From positions 28,734,737-28,798,736 of the forward strand of contig CM046877.1 in the NCBI GenBank assembly GCA_025667525.1: a DNA stretch of 64,000 bases, in the 5' to 3' direction. The notes below the pieces were generated by a model. The model was not told where the DNA came from, did no database searches, and was given only the letters and a program-made list of their open reading frames with translations. Of the stretch, positions 1 to 10,537 are shown one piece after another (the first letter of the stretch is position 1; each line of letters opens with the position of its first letter). A program made the translations under genes and the position numbers. This DNA is from Glebionis coronaria (Eukaryota > Streptophyta > Magnoliopsida > Asterales > Asteraceae).

Positions 1-906
1 TGGAAAAATGCCAACCCCACTTTGTTTGTTAAAGGTGGGATACTTAGTGAGAGTCCATTTGTGCCTACACCCATTGAGAGTCCAGTTGTATCTACACCTA
101 TAACTGTGACAAATCCCATCACTGGAAAAGCTGTTAATCTTGGCTCCCCAATTAAGAAACAACCTAGTGTTAAATACGCTGAAATGTATAGGAAATCTAG
201 GTCACTCAAAAGCCAAGCAAGTGTTAATGGGACAGGGTTTTATCAGTCTAAGCCTAAGTTTGTGTCCAAAAAGGCTTGTTATTCATGTGGGAGCTTCTCA
301 AATTTGGCAAATAATTGTGTAAGTGAATACAATTCATTCACTGATAATAGGTCATCCAATGTTAACCATAGACATTTTGTCCACACTAGACCACAGGCTA
401 CTAGACCAGCTCCTTTCTTCTCTAAGGCAGCTAATACCCATGGACAAAGGCCCTTTCAAAAGACCAACACTTGGTCAAACAGACAGTATGTTCCTGTAGC
501 AAACCCTAATTTAGGCGCTGATAAGAACAAATTCAGCGCTGATAAGAAAAAATTCAGCGCTGACAGGAACAAATTCAACGCTGACAGGCACAAATGCAGC
601 GCTGACAGCTCCAAGTTTGGTATGAGACCGTATTTTTGACCATATAAACAAAGATACTTGGTTAATAAGGGTCAAGGGTCTGAAGCATCATCCTATTTAA
701 CATGGAAACCTAAACAAGAGCAAAACTCTAATTTTAATGGTATTTCAATGACTTGCAATAGATTTAAATATCTTGAGAAGGTCATTACTAGTCTCATTGG
801 AACAAATTGTGTGTTTAGGTCACAAAGGAATGAACAGGGATTTGTGGTAAAGAATAAGTCCACTCTAGTTAAACAACTAGACAGATCCAAGTCTGACAAG
901 GCTTAG
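1..906 (+). pseudogene. gag C-terminal remnant with second zinc knuckle
   Basis: The frame is open from base 1, continuing from outside the window. It matches the second half of C's gag. A CCHC-like knuckle sits near residues 95-109, but the histidine ligand is Asn (C-x2-C-x4-N-x4-C), so zinc binding is probably lost. A run of 7-residue repeats of the form (G/S/N)-A-D-(K/R)-x-K-x follows at 512-612. A TGA at 637-639 interrupts the frame, which then continues in phase to a TAG at 904-906. That TAG stands where C has TGG (a G-to-A change). The ATG/TTG-initiated ORFs inside are not true starts. Clearly a dead gag fragment. Confidence 0.85.
512..612 (+). repeat. 21-nt GCGCTGA(C/T)A array inside gag
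   Basis: Five units start at 515, 536, 557, 578 and 599, each beginning (G/A)CGCTGA. The period is exactly 21 nt, so each unit encodes seven residues in one frame. The same motif, with the same period, occurs in the LTRs of these elements. Confidence 0.9.
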
Positions 907-1883
907 ATCTCCAAAGAAAACTAATTTGTTTTCTTTTTGAGCAGCCTATCCAAAAGCAGGTTAATGATCAAGGATATTGGGATAGTGGATGCTCAAGGAA
1001 CATGCATTGTTGGTCTTTCCACTGATATTATTTTTATCCACTGACATGTTATCTCTACCCATTGTCATGGGATAGGGTAGCCTCTGTTGGTGTGTGTTTT
1101 TGTGGTTTTTGTCTAACTGTGCAGGAAATGGAGCTACATTTGGATGGATACAGAATTGTAAACTTTTATTTATGATGGTTGGAGTGTTTGCATTCCTATC
1201 TTGAGATAAATTTTTGCTTCTTCACATATAATGATTTGTATGCTTCTGTTAAGGGGAGGTAAACCTCTAGGTTTTTGGGTACTCTTAGAGCACTCTTGCA
1301 TAATTCTAGATTGTGTCCACTGGTGAGTGGGGGTTAGAAATAATGAAGGCTCTTTCCTTATGAAATTGTTGGAATTTCTAAACCTCGAGGCACTGTAGCA
1401 TGCACGTAGTTTATTTTGCATGCATGTTGCCAAGAATTTTGACCTAGAATTGGGTGTGGTCGTATGGGTGACTTGGGGTAGTTATTATTTTTGGGTTACT
1501 TGGGGAGTTGCAAAGGTTTTATATAAATTAACTTCCTCTTTGGGGCATTTGTGAACAAAGGACTCTAGAGTTCATGTGTGTCTATCATGCTTTTTGCATG
1601 TGTGTATGCATGAACAGTGTTTGTCACTCTTTCTTATTAGAGTCTAGTTAATTTCCTTAGAATTATTACCTTTGTTTATGTTCTAACTAAAGTTTTCTAT
1701 ATTCTCAAGTCCATTTTATGTTATGACATCTTAGCTGGTGTCATTTATAAACTTCTTTGTAGACCCAAAATGTTTCATCACCCTTTATTTTTCAAATTTT
1801 TGGATATCTGGAAGCCTAATGATCATTGAGATGTTTTTCCTAGTGATTGACATCTAGTAGCAGCAGAGATCACTTTCACAAGG

Positions 1884-2156
1884 GTGTATAGTGTTGTGGA
1901 GATGGCTGAGACTATTGGCACTAGCATTAATGCAGGTCAAGTCAGTCTTATCATCAGTAAGTCCATCCCCATGTCCTATGAATTAATATTGAGGATTTAT
2001 TTCCCGAATATGGATGAGGACAGTATGAAACCTTTGACATTAATGGAATTGACAAAAATATGTATTAGCTTGCAAAAGCAAAATATAGAACTGGTACAAA
2101 TTGTCAAGGATTACTGTTTTGAACTGATAGACTTGGAAGCTGATATTAAGCTATGA
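1884..2156 (+). pseudogene. remnant of the Sirevirus third (envelope-position) ORF
   Basis: A short open stretch that matches, at the protein level, the middle of C's third ORF near 19340-19640. Shared landmarks are a Met-Glu-Leu-Thr segment followed by Gln-Lys-Gln-Asn and a leucine-rich continuation. The flanking parts of the ORF are missing. It is a deletion remnant, not a separate gene. Confidence 0.7.
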
Positions 2157-2440
2157 AGGATATTCATGGTACCGTCCTTTGATACTAATCTTGGAGAGGA
2201 GTCTTAAAAAGGGGAGGAGCAATCGAATTTGAGTGACAAAAGTAATAAAGAAATCTTTAAAGACTCTACAGGTGCTGAAGATGATTAAGACCAAGTGAAG
2301 GCTGACTATACAAGTGATTTGAGTGATTGACTTTTCGAGATTTATTATTACTCAAATTCAGGGATAAGTATATTTGTAAGAATCCTCTCTGTATGTTTTA
2401 TTTTATTCAGAAACTTGATTACTAGAGTAGATATCAAGTT

Positions 2441-2451
2441 TAGGGGAGGAT
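2441..2451 (+). other. polypurine tract of element A
   Basis: TAGGGGAGGAT lies directly before the LTR start TGTTGGG. The tract before C's 3' LTR (32734-32746) is nearly identical. Confidence 0.85.
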
Positions 2452-3028
2452 TGTTGGGAATAAAATTAGCTAAATCACTTGAACGCTGATAAGAGGAAAT
2501 TAGACGCTGACAAGAGTAAACGAGGCGCTGACAGATGAGACGCTGATAAGAATTATCAAGGCGTTGACAAGAAGAATCTTAAAGACAAAGACAAGGACTA
2601 AATCTGCCAATGATGAATTCTTCAAGCTGGTGGACAAAATATGAAGATAAGAATTCAGAATATATTCTTAATGTTTAAAAAGATTTAGTCAATAAGTTAT
2701 GTTTATCTTATGTCTTTTCCTAAAATAGTTGATCTTATCTTTTTGTACAAGGCTCCTTAAACCTATAAAAGGAGGCCTTAGGGTTAGACATAAGACACAT
2801 CTCACATACACCTCTTCCACATATCTCATAACACTTTTATTGTAATCTTTCATTGTTATTATTAATCAAAGTGAAAGTTTGGTATTCATATATTCTGTTT
2901 GTTCTTCGTTCTGAGTATTAGTTTCCGCATAATACTTAGATTGTTGAATACACAAAGTTTCTCTAAGTGTATTACTTGATCTAATCTCGTATACATAAAG
3001 CTAAATCGATCTAAGTTTGGGATCAACA
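2452..3028 (+). repeat. LTR of element A (577 bp), shared with a downstream primer-binding site
   Basis: It starts TGTTGGG and ends ATCAACA, so the ends are the inverted pair TGTTG/CAACA. Its last 100 bp closely match C's LTRs. A TATA box (TATAAAA) is at 2764-2770. The GCGYTGACAAG array at 2484-2580 has spacings 21-21-15-21. The LTR has a polypurine tract on its left and a tRNA-Met-type primer site on its right, so it acts as a 3' LTR for A and a 5' LTR for what follows. Confidence 0.85.
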
Positions 3029-5179
3029 AGTGGTATCAGAGCCTCGTGGCTCATGATGCTAGGACCAACAAGGTGTTCGTGTATGGTGAAAACAAGAAAA
3101 ATCCGTCTAGGGTTTTTCTGGACGTTTTTGTGTGCGCAGCAGTATTCAGAAGGTCATAACTTTTTATTGAACCGTTGGATCGTCACGATATTTTATATGT
3201 ATGTTCTACATACATATATCTAAACATCCACCGGAGGGATTGTCGAGTTTTATCCCCAATCAAAAGTTATTAGGCGTCAAAGTTGGCAGCAGAGGTGATT
3301 TTCAGATTTTTGTATTCACATGAAATCATGATTTAGGGTTTCTGAAAACCCTAGATCATTGCATATAACAGAAAATCTAATGTTTTATGGCGAATTGGGA
3401 GTGATAAATTATTAGGGTTTCATTTAAAACCCTAGATCTAGGCTGTTTGATTGTTTGTTTCTAGGGTTTATTTTATAAACTCTTGGTTCGTCATGGTAAA
3501 GCAGCAGCTCGTTAATGTTATGAATCCTATTAGAGTTATAATATCAGATTCCTAACTTCACATGTTCACGAATTCATATGACTATGGAGTCTGTTGTTCA
3601 TCAGATAGAGACTTGGTGGTATCTGCTATTCTTCACGTTTTGATATTACATGAACATCAAAAGGAATTATTGGGCTGCAGATATCAGCTTTTGGATATTC
3701 ACGTGGAGAAAAACAGTAATATTGATATTCTTTAAACATTGTTGTCTGCATAAGGAAGAAACGGTATGGGCTTAATATCACGTCCAGATCTGATGCTGTA
3801 TGTTATGGGGACAAGATATACTTGCTGTTATGTGAATTCAGGAAAGGAAAAGATGCGTCTTCAAAGAAAGAATGTTGTTTATGTGGGTCCCAGGCAGAAA
3901 AACGAGTTTACGTGAGTTTCCACTTCATCAGTCGGTTGGTCTTTTAATGATCAAACGTGTGTGTTGATAATTTAACATGGAAACTCCTATAAATCTGGCA
4001 TGATTTTATGGGCATAATATTTGATTGATTTAGTCAATCAATGAAGACGTGTGATGTGAGTATTGGAAGCAGGTTTGACCCATGAATCTAGGGAATAATA
4101 GATATCCCTATTAATTTTGAACGTGGGTCTACACTTGGGCTTTTGGATGGATGAAGCTGGTATTACGTGCTAATTAATAGCAAGATCTGAACGACCAGTA
4201 CTGTTGACTTGCTGCAAAGAAAAAGTCCAAGTGATGAAACGTGATTTGTTGCCCTAGATGACGTCAGCAGTAAGAGGCGCTGACAAGAGTGGAGTAGACG
4301 CTGACGAGTTGGAGTTTGACGCTGACAGAATAAGTCAACGCTGACAGCGTTGACAGTGTTGTCCGATATATGTTAATCCAAACGCTGATAGGTATTGTCC
4401 GATATCGGACAATACATCTGACAAGATATTGGATAAAAAAAGATATTGGATAACACAAGGAAGGCTGCTGTTTGAGAAAATTAGTACGTTTTGAGCACAC
4501 AAAAAGGTTGTATTTACACACGAAGGTACATGGAATCTTCGTTTTAATTTAGAATATCAAGTTGATATTTATGGCTCGGATATTTTTAAACGAAATTAAT
4601 GATCTTAAAGCGAGTTAGCTACAATTCATGAGGTAATGAAAGTATTCATGAAGAGGTGTTAGCTTAAGGGGAAGAATTCTTATGGTAAGTTTGATGATTG
4701 AAGAAGATTTTCGCGAGTTTGTGTTCTATCATATCTTAAAGTCATGCACTGGTGACTTTAAAGGTAACTTGTTCGTGCTTTACATGGTTGGTGATGAAGA
4801 CTTGTCATAACACTTGAAGGAGTTACATTATCGTGCTCAGTGTCTCACAAAGGATGAGAATATTGACAAGGGATCGAGGTCTACTTATAATTTGCTAAAG
4901 GTATAAGTTCTTCATCACGTGGATAGTACAAGACATGGAACACAAGGTTGGGTTATTCTACTTCTACATCAAAAATATTATAGTTATTTTTCTTCAAGAT
5001 CATTACACAGAGCCTACATTTGGAGAATCTTCAAAGATTGCATACATTGTTTACTTCCTTGTTGATGTGACAAAAAGAGGAAGAAATACATGCTACACTT
5101 GAGGGGAAGCAATTTGAAGATCATGTACAACTTACAAGAGATACACATAGAGTTTTGCCACCATCAACTAGGGGAAGAT
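3029..5179 (+). mobile_element. internal region of gene-less element G
   Basis: About 2.15 kb from the primer site to a polypurine tract and a new LTR start. I see no gag, protease, integrase or RT in any frame; the short ORFs here have no recognisable motif. It has three purine tracts of the AGGGGAAG type (about 4668, 5098 and 5169), the multiple-PPT habit of Sireviruses. A GCGCTGACAAG array lies at 4276-4400. A non-autonomous (LARD-like) Sirevirus derivative is the simplest reading. Confidence 0.6.
3031..3042 (+). other. primer-binding site (initiator tRNA-Met type)
   Basis: TGGTATCAGAGC, two bases after the LTR, is the standard Copia primer site. The same 12 bases follow C's 5' LTR at 10441-10452. 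Confidence 0.85.
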
Positions 5180-5757
5180 TGTTGGGTCAAAAAGTTGATG
5201 TGGCAGAAACTCAAAAACGAAGAAAACATGAAGATATTGTCTAAGCGTTGTCAAGAGCAATTTAGGCGTTGACAAGAACAAACTAAGCGTTGTTGGCTCA
5301 AGAGTTGTCGTGTGCAATCCAAGCATTGTCACATGCAATTTAAGAGTTGATAGAAACATAGACAAGAAGCTTATGGAAGCTTCTATTTAGATAAACATGC
5401 AAGATATATTCTGCATAAGTTTATTTAAATAGAAGATTTACTTGTTTATTTGTTATTATCTCTTGTAAACCCTAATCCTTACACTATAAAAGGAACCAAG
5501 GGTATTAGGTTTATTCATCATTCATATTCACAATGTAAACCTAAAGCGTGTGTGCACTAGACGTGGGATTCAATGTATACACGTCTAGTGGATGTTTGTT
5601 ATTAATATAATGAACATCCCATTTGTTTTAATTCATGTTATTGTGCCTAAACACCTTGTTAATGTATCATGTTCTAATTCCGCTTTGATTGTATAATCAT
5701 ATGAACATGGTGCATTCCTAGTTGCTTCAAAGATCCGGAAACCAAGGTTTCCACATT
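5180..5757 (+). repeat. LTR of element G, probably 3'-truncated
   Basis: It follows AGGGGAAGAT and starts TGTTGGGTCAAAA. TATA box TATAAAA is at 5485-5491. The motif array at 5245-5350 is degenerate (GCGTTGTCAAG, GCGTTGACAAG, GAGTTGTCGTG) but keeps the 21-21-15-21-21 spacing of the other LTRs. Outside the array and the AT-rich promoter it differs clearly from LTR A. No CAACA end is visible before Athila sequence begins at about 5758, so the junction probably truncates it. Confidence 0.6.
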
Positions 5758-8741
5758 GCATTTTCAGGTGTATGCGTACTAGATCTTCTACTTATCAAGA
5801 GCCCGAGACTCGAGAAGATTTAAGTATGTCAGGTGTTAACAACAACAATAATCCACCGCACCTCAACAATAACAACAATATTCTTCCACAGCCCGATCTT
5901 CGGACAATGGAGGAGCTTTGTCAGCATACCATGTTTGGACGAGGAGGACCGATTGCGCCGATGCAAATTAACGCTCCTGAGTTTTCGTTGAAGCACCACA
6001 TGATTCAGCAAGTGCAAACAAATCCTTTTAGAGGAATGCCTGATGATGATGCCAACAAACACCTCGACAAGTTCATTACAATCACCCAAAGCATGAAGTT
6101 GCCTGGTGGCACAATGGATGTTCTTCGCCTACAACTCTTCCCACATATTTTATCACATCATGCCGAGAAATGGTTTGATCGTCTCCCGAAGAATTCAATT
6201 CATACTTGGGATGACATGACTCAACGCTTTTTGTCGCGCTACTTTCCACCATCCATGGTCACGAGCCTTCGCAATCAAATCAGCGGTTTCATGCAAGATC
6301 CCGATGAATCTCTTTTTGATGCTTGGGAAAGATATAATGTCTTAATTGATTGTTGTCCAAACCACAACATGCTCCCTGTGACCTTAATTGATACTTTCTA
6401 CAACAGTTTGACTTTTCGAGATCGTGATACGATTAATGCAGCCGCCGGTGGCACATTCATGAAAAGGAGACCCGAGGAGTGTAGAGAGCTTATTGAGAAC
6501 ATGACTACTCACCACAGAAATTGGGATTCCTCTGCTTTTTCAAAGAACAACCCGAGAATCAATGTTTCTTCCACTTCAGCAAACCCTGATATGACCGAAC
6601 TCACCCGCATGATGACTGAAATGAGCAAAAGTATCACGCTTCTCGCTTCAAACCAACAACAACAACAAGTTAAAGCGGTTGCACCTTCTTGTGAAACATG
6701 CGGCGGTCCTCACTCATACACCGATTGTCCTTCGACTCAAGGAAATCTGGAAAATGTGTATGCAGCTTATGGTAATTATTCACCGGAAAATTACCAAGCT
6801 CGACAACAAGGGGATAGAAATTTGCTGAGTTACCGGTCAAACAACTACCTTTCACCCGGTTTTTCTCCTCAAAACCAAAACCCCGCCAACAACTACAATA
6901 GAAGCAACCCAATCCCACCTAGAGCTTCTAATCCTTATCACCCACCCGCCCAACAAACCCCACCCATTAATCCAGATGTTGAAGCCATCATGAGAACCCA
7001 AGGTGAGCAAATCAAGAATCTGTAGAGCCTAATTATTAATCTGAAAGGAGATATTACCAAGCAAGGGAATGAGATAAGATCCGAGCTTCGAGATAATATC
7101 CAATCCTCCTTCAGCAATCAAACAAATGATTTGAAGAATATGCTTGCTAGTTTCTTGCCTGCAGCTCAACCTTCTACTTCAAGTTCTCTACCTTCAAACA
7201 CCGTCACCAATCCGCGAGCAGATGTGAGTGCTATTACTACCCGTAGTGGAGTCACCATCATAGGACCACCGATCCCACCCCCATCATCTACACCTCCTCC
7301 ACCACCATGTATCCCTACTTCTCCTACACCTAGTATTAGTGCACCATTACCGTCTCCGCCTCGTCATAACGATGTACCTAGGAAGGACCCTTCAACATCT
7401 CTACCTTTACCTACTACACCTGCACCTTCACCACCCAAACCCAATATCCCTTATCCCTCTCGTTTAGGCAAGACCAAAATGCTAACCAAGGATGACTCTG
7501 AAGTGTCGAGCTATGTGAAGATGATCTCTCAAATGAACTTCAACATTAGCTTTCTCGAAGCACTTATCCACATGTCGAAATTTGTTAAAGCATTTAAGGA
7601 ATTGCTTAACAAGAAGGAGAAGCTGATTGAGCTCGCCAACACACGCTTAAATGAAAACTGTTCTGCAGTTATTCTTCAAGAACTTCCGGAAAAGCTTGGA
7701 GATCCCGGTCGTTTTGTGTTGCCTTGCGTTTTCAACAAAACTGAAGAATTTACTGCCCTAGCTGATCTCGAGGCCAGTATTAATCTTATGCCATTGAGTG
7801 TTTGGAAAACACTATCATTGCCTGACCTGACACCAACAAAGATGACTCTTGAACTTGCAAATCGCACTCTCGCTTACCCCGTTGGTATTTCCGAAAACGT
7901 GTTCATTAAAGTTGGCACATTTACTTTCCCGGTCGATTTTGTCGTCGTTGATTATGAAATGGACCCTCGTATTCCTTTAATACTTGGTCGGCCATTCTTG
8001 AGAACCGGACGAGCTCTAGTTGATGTTGCCGAAGGTGAGTTAATCTTAAGAGTCGGGAATGATTCACAAGTTTTCAAAATGGGGAAGCTTACAAGCAAAT
8101 CCTATGGACGAGAATCAGTGAATATGCTTAATGTGCTTGATGATTTTGTCGTCTACAACAATCCTCTATTCAACTCTAGCATTGATAATCCACTTTTTCA
8201 TGATGATGTGGATGATTCTCGGTCCAATTTGGAACCTTCTCCCATTTATGACTCTCCACCGATCTTCGATGCTTATGATGATGATTCTAGCTCAGATTCG
8301 GATGAGTTTGATGACCTTACTTTTGAGTATCCCGATCTGCCCACATATGATGATTTTGATGAGGCTGATACTCTTTCGAGCGATTCTTTACATGATGAAG
8401 ATCATCCGCCATCACTCGATCCTACTTTGGACGATTACTCATTTGAGGAAGACTTCTCTATGTTTCTCAACACTTACTTCCCTCATGAGAGTGATGCTCC
8501 TCCTTATGATTTTGAAGATTATCGTCTTGATCCTACTTTGGATTTGAAGAACATTCTTTCAAAGGAGAAGAAACCGGTCGACACCAATATCCGCAGCACG
8601 TATGAGTTAACACCTCTTTGTCCCCCTTCTGAGGACGAGGTTGTGCATCTTCTTCGCGGATCTTCTTCCCATTCTGCTGACCCTGAGTGCTATTTTCCCT
8701 TAAAGGAAAAGGTTTTCGACCCTGGTATCGATAAGGATTAG
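5758..8741 (+). mobile_element. Athila (Ty3) fragment, + strand arm of a fold-back
   Basis: It carries the leader end, gag and protease of an Athila element, without LTR, RT or integrase. It begins inside the leader (TTTTCAGGTG before the gag ATG) and ends at 8741, where the sequence turns into the - strand copy of the same gag. The gag part (5772-6943) is nearly identical to the inverse of 8733-9897. Confidence 0.85.
5772..8741 (+). pseudogene. Athila gag-protease reading frame, truncated before RT
   Basis: The ATG at 5772 has the MRTRSS start shared with elements B and D. In order: Asn-rich N-terminus; Retrotrans_gag domain (WFDRLPKNSIHTWDDM near residues 137-152); Gln run; Athila zinc knuckle C-x2-C-x3-H-x4-C near residues 304-316; Pro-rich linker; aspartic protease region; very acidic Asp/Ser-rich tail. 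A TAG at 7023-7025 replaces a Gln codon that D retains, so the frame is broken in gag. The protease motif is D-L-E-A-S where D has D-L-G-A-S, so a Gly near the active site is lost. The final TAG is created by the inversion junction. Neither gag nor protease is likely to work. Confidence 0.85.
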
Positions 8742-9897
8742 AAGCTCTAGGTGGGATTGGGTTGCTTCTATTGTAGTTGTTGGCGGGGTTTTGGTTTTGA
8801 GGAGAAAAACCGGGTGAAAGGTAGTTGTTTGACTGGTAACTCAGCAAATTTCTATCCCCTTGTTGTCGAGCTTGGTAATTTTTCGGTGAATAATTACCAT
8901 AAGCTGCATACACATTTTCTGGATTTCCTTGAGTCGAAGGACAATCGGTGTATGAGTGAGGACCGCCGCATGTTTCACAAGAAGGTGCAACCGCTTTAAC
9001 TTGTTGTTGTTGTTGGTTTGAAGCGAGAAGCGTGATACTTTTGCTCATTTCAGTCATCATGCGGGTGAGTTCGGTCATATCAGGGTTTGCTGAAGTGGAA
9101 GAAACATTGACTCTCGGGTTGTTCCTTGAAGAAGCAGAGGAATCCCAATTTTTGTGGTGAGTAGTCATGTTCTCAATAAGCTCTCTACACTCCTCGGGTC
9201 TCCTTTTCATGAATGTGCCACCGGCGGCTGCATTAATCGTATCACGATCTCGAAAAGTCAAACCGTTGTAGAAAGTATCAATTAAGGTCACAGGGAGCAT
9301 GTTGTGGTTTGGAAAACGATCAATCAAGACATTATATCTTTCCCAAGCATCAAAAAGAGATTCATCGGGATCTTGCATGAAACCGCTGATTTGATTGCGA
9401 AGGCTCGTGACCATGGATGGTGGAAAGTAGCGCGACAAAAAGCGTTGAGTCATGTCATCCCAAGTATGAATTGAATTCTTCGGGAGACGATCAAACCATT
9501 TCTCGGCATGATGTGATAAAGTATGTGGGAAGAGTTGTAGGCGAAGAACATCCATTGTGGCACCAGACAACTTCATGCTTTGGGTGATTGTAATGAACTT
9601 GTCGAGGTGTTTGTTGGCATCATCATCAGGCATTCCTCTAAAAGGATTTGTTTGCACTTGCTGAATCATGTGGTGCTTCAACGAAAACTCAGGAGCGTTA
9701 ATTTGCATCGGCGCAATCGGTCCTCCTCGTCCAAACATGGTAGGTTGACAAAGCTCCTCCATTGTCCGAAGATCGGGCTGTGGAAGAACATTGTTGTTAT
9801 TGTTGAGGTGCGGTGGATTATTGTTGTTGTTAACACCTGACATACTTAAATCTTCTTGAGTCTCGGGCTCTTGATAATTAGAAGATCTAGTACGCAT
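8742..9897 (-). pseudogene. Athila B gag, truncated by inversion
   Basis: The frame opens with ATG at 9897 and encodes the same gag as 5772-6943: Asn-rich start, Retrotrans_gag domain, and a zinc knuckle C-x2-C-x3-H-x4-C encoded near 8960-9000. About 1% of residues differ from the + strand arm. It is open through the zinc knuckle and the following Asn/Pro-rich part, then continues past the junction into antisense of the + arm, giving a meaningless tail down to 8533. No protease, RT or integrase follows on this strand. Confidence 0.85.
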
Positions 9898-9921
9898 ACA
9901 CCTGAAAATACAAAAGAAAAA
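8742..9921 (-). mobile_element. Athila B, internal part left of the nested Sirevirus
   Basis: Continues B from 33264 across the insertion of C: C is flanked by the duplicated AAAAA at 9917-9921 and 33264-33268. It holds the end of the leader and gag, and stops abruptly at the fold-back junction near 8741. Confidence 0.85.
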
Positions 9922-10438
9922 TGTTGGGAATAAATTAAGGCCAGATCACTTGAGCGCTGACAAGAGTAAAACAAGCGTTGACAAGAACAAAACAAGCGCT
10001 GACAGCTCAAGCGTTGACAAGATAAAGTCAAGCGTTGACACATTGAAGACAAGCACTGATGGGAAGATATACTCTACGCGTTTATTGTATTCTAGATTAC
10101 TTCTAGTAAAGGTAGGAACAACAATGTATTTTCTATATTTATCTTTACCTAGAATAGCTGATACGTAGATTATTGTACAAGGCTTCTTATGTCTATAAAA
10201 GAAGACCTTTAGGTTAATGTTTCATATAAGTTTTCATTCGTAAACTACTTTCATTGTAAGCAAGTTTCATATCATTAATCAAAGTGAAAGTTTTTTTATA
10301 TCATTGTGTGTTCTTGTTTAAGTGTTAGATTCCGCATAACACTTAGATTCATAAGCATATACAAAGGTTTCTCTAAGTGTATTACTTGATCTAATCTCGT
10401 ATACATAAAGCTAAATCGATCTAAGTTTGGGATCAACA
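9922..10438 (+). repeat. 5' LTR of Sirevirus C
   Basis: TGTTGGG...ATCAACA. TATA box TATAAAA at 10194-10200. The GCGYTGACAAG array at 9953-10060 has unit starts spaced 21-21-15-21-21. The array is also open in the frame used for the same motif inside gag, and would encode Ser-(Ala/Val)-Asp-Lys repeats, although no ATG precedes it. Confidence 0.92.
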
Positions 10439-10440
10439 AG

Positions 10441-10452
10441 TGGTATCAGAGC
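10441..10452 (+). other. primer-binding site of C
   Basis: TGGTATCAGAGC, two bases after the 5' LTR. Standard initiator tRNA-Met complement of Copia elements. Confidence 0.92.
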
Positions 10453-10537
10453 TTGTTGAGGAACTTTTGATCTTAAAGAACACAAGAACCCTAAAAATCA
10501 CCAAACCCCTATTCTTCTCAAAAACCCTAACAACATC

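Larger units (their letters stand above)
1..2451 (+). mobile_element. Sirevirus-type Copia element A, internally deleted, 5' end outside window
   Basis: Relative of element C (9922-33263). Collinear blocks are the second zinc knuckle of gag (matches C near 12500-13170), the gag-protease junction (to about 1008), the region after RNase H (about 1012-1880, matches C near 17040-17900), a piece of the third ORF (1884-2156), and the tail with polypurine tract and LTR. The protease-to-RNase H section of about 3.6 kb in C is missing at about 1008-1012, so A cannot encode its own mobility. Purine tracts of the AGGGGAGG type stand at about 1253, 2210 and 2441. From 907 to 1883 I see no gene; that stretch is the non-coding 3' pol/UTR part of the element. 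Confidence 0.85.

Noticed and set aside
8131..8547. Met/Leu/Ile-rich ORF looking like a membrane protein
   Set aside because: Out-of-frame reading of the acidic Asp-rich tail of the Athila gag-protease frame.
9950..10168. LTR ORF with Ser-(Ala/Val)-Asp-Lys repeats as a real small gene
   Set aside because: It starts at TTG, has no ATG, ends in AT-rich LTR sequence and lies upstream of the TATA box. Kept only as evidence for the shared reading frame.
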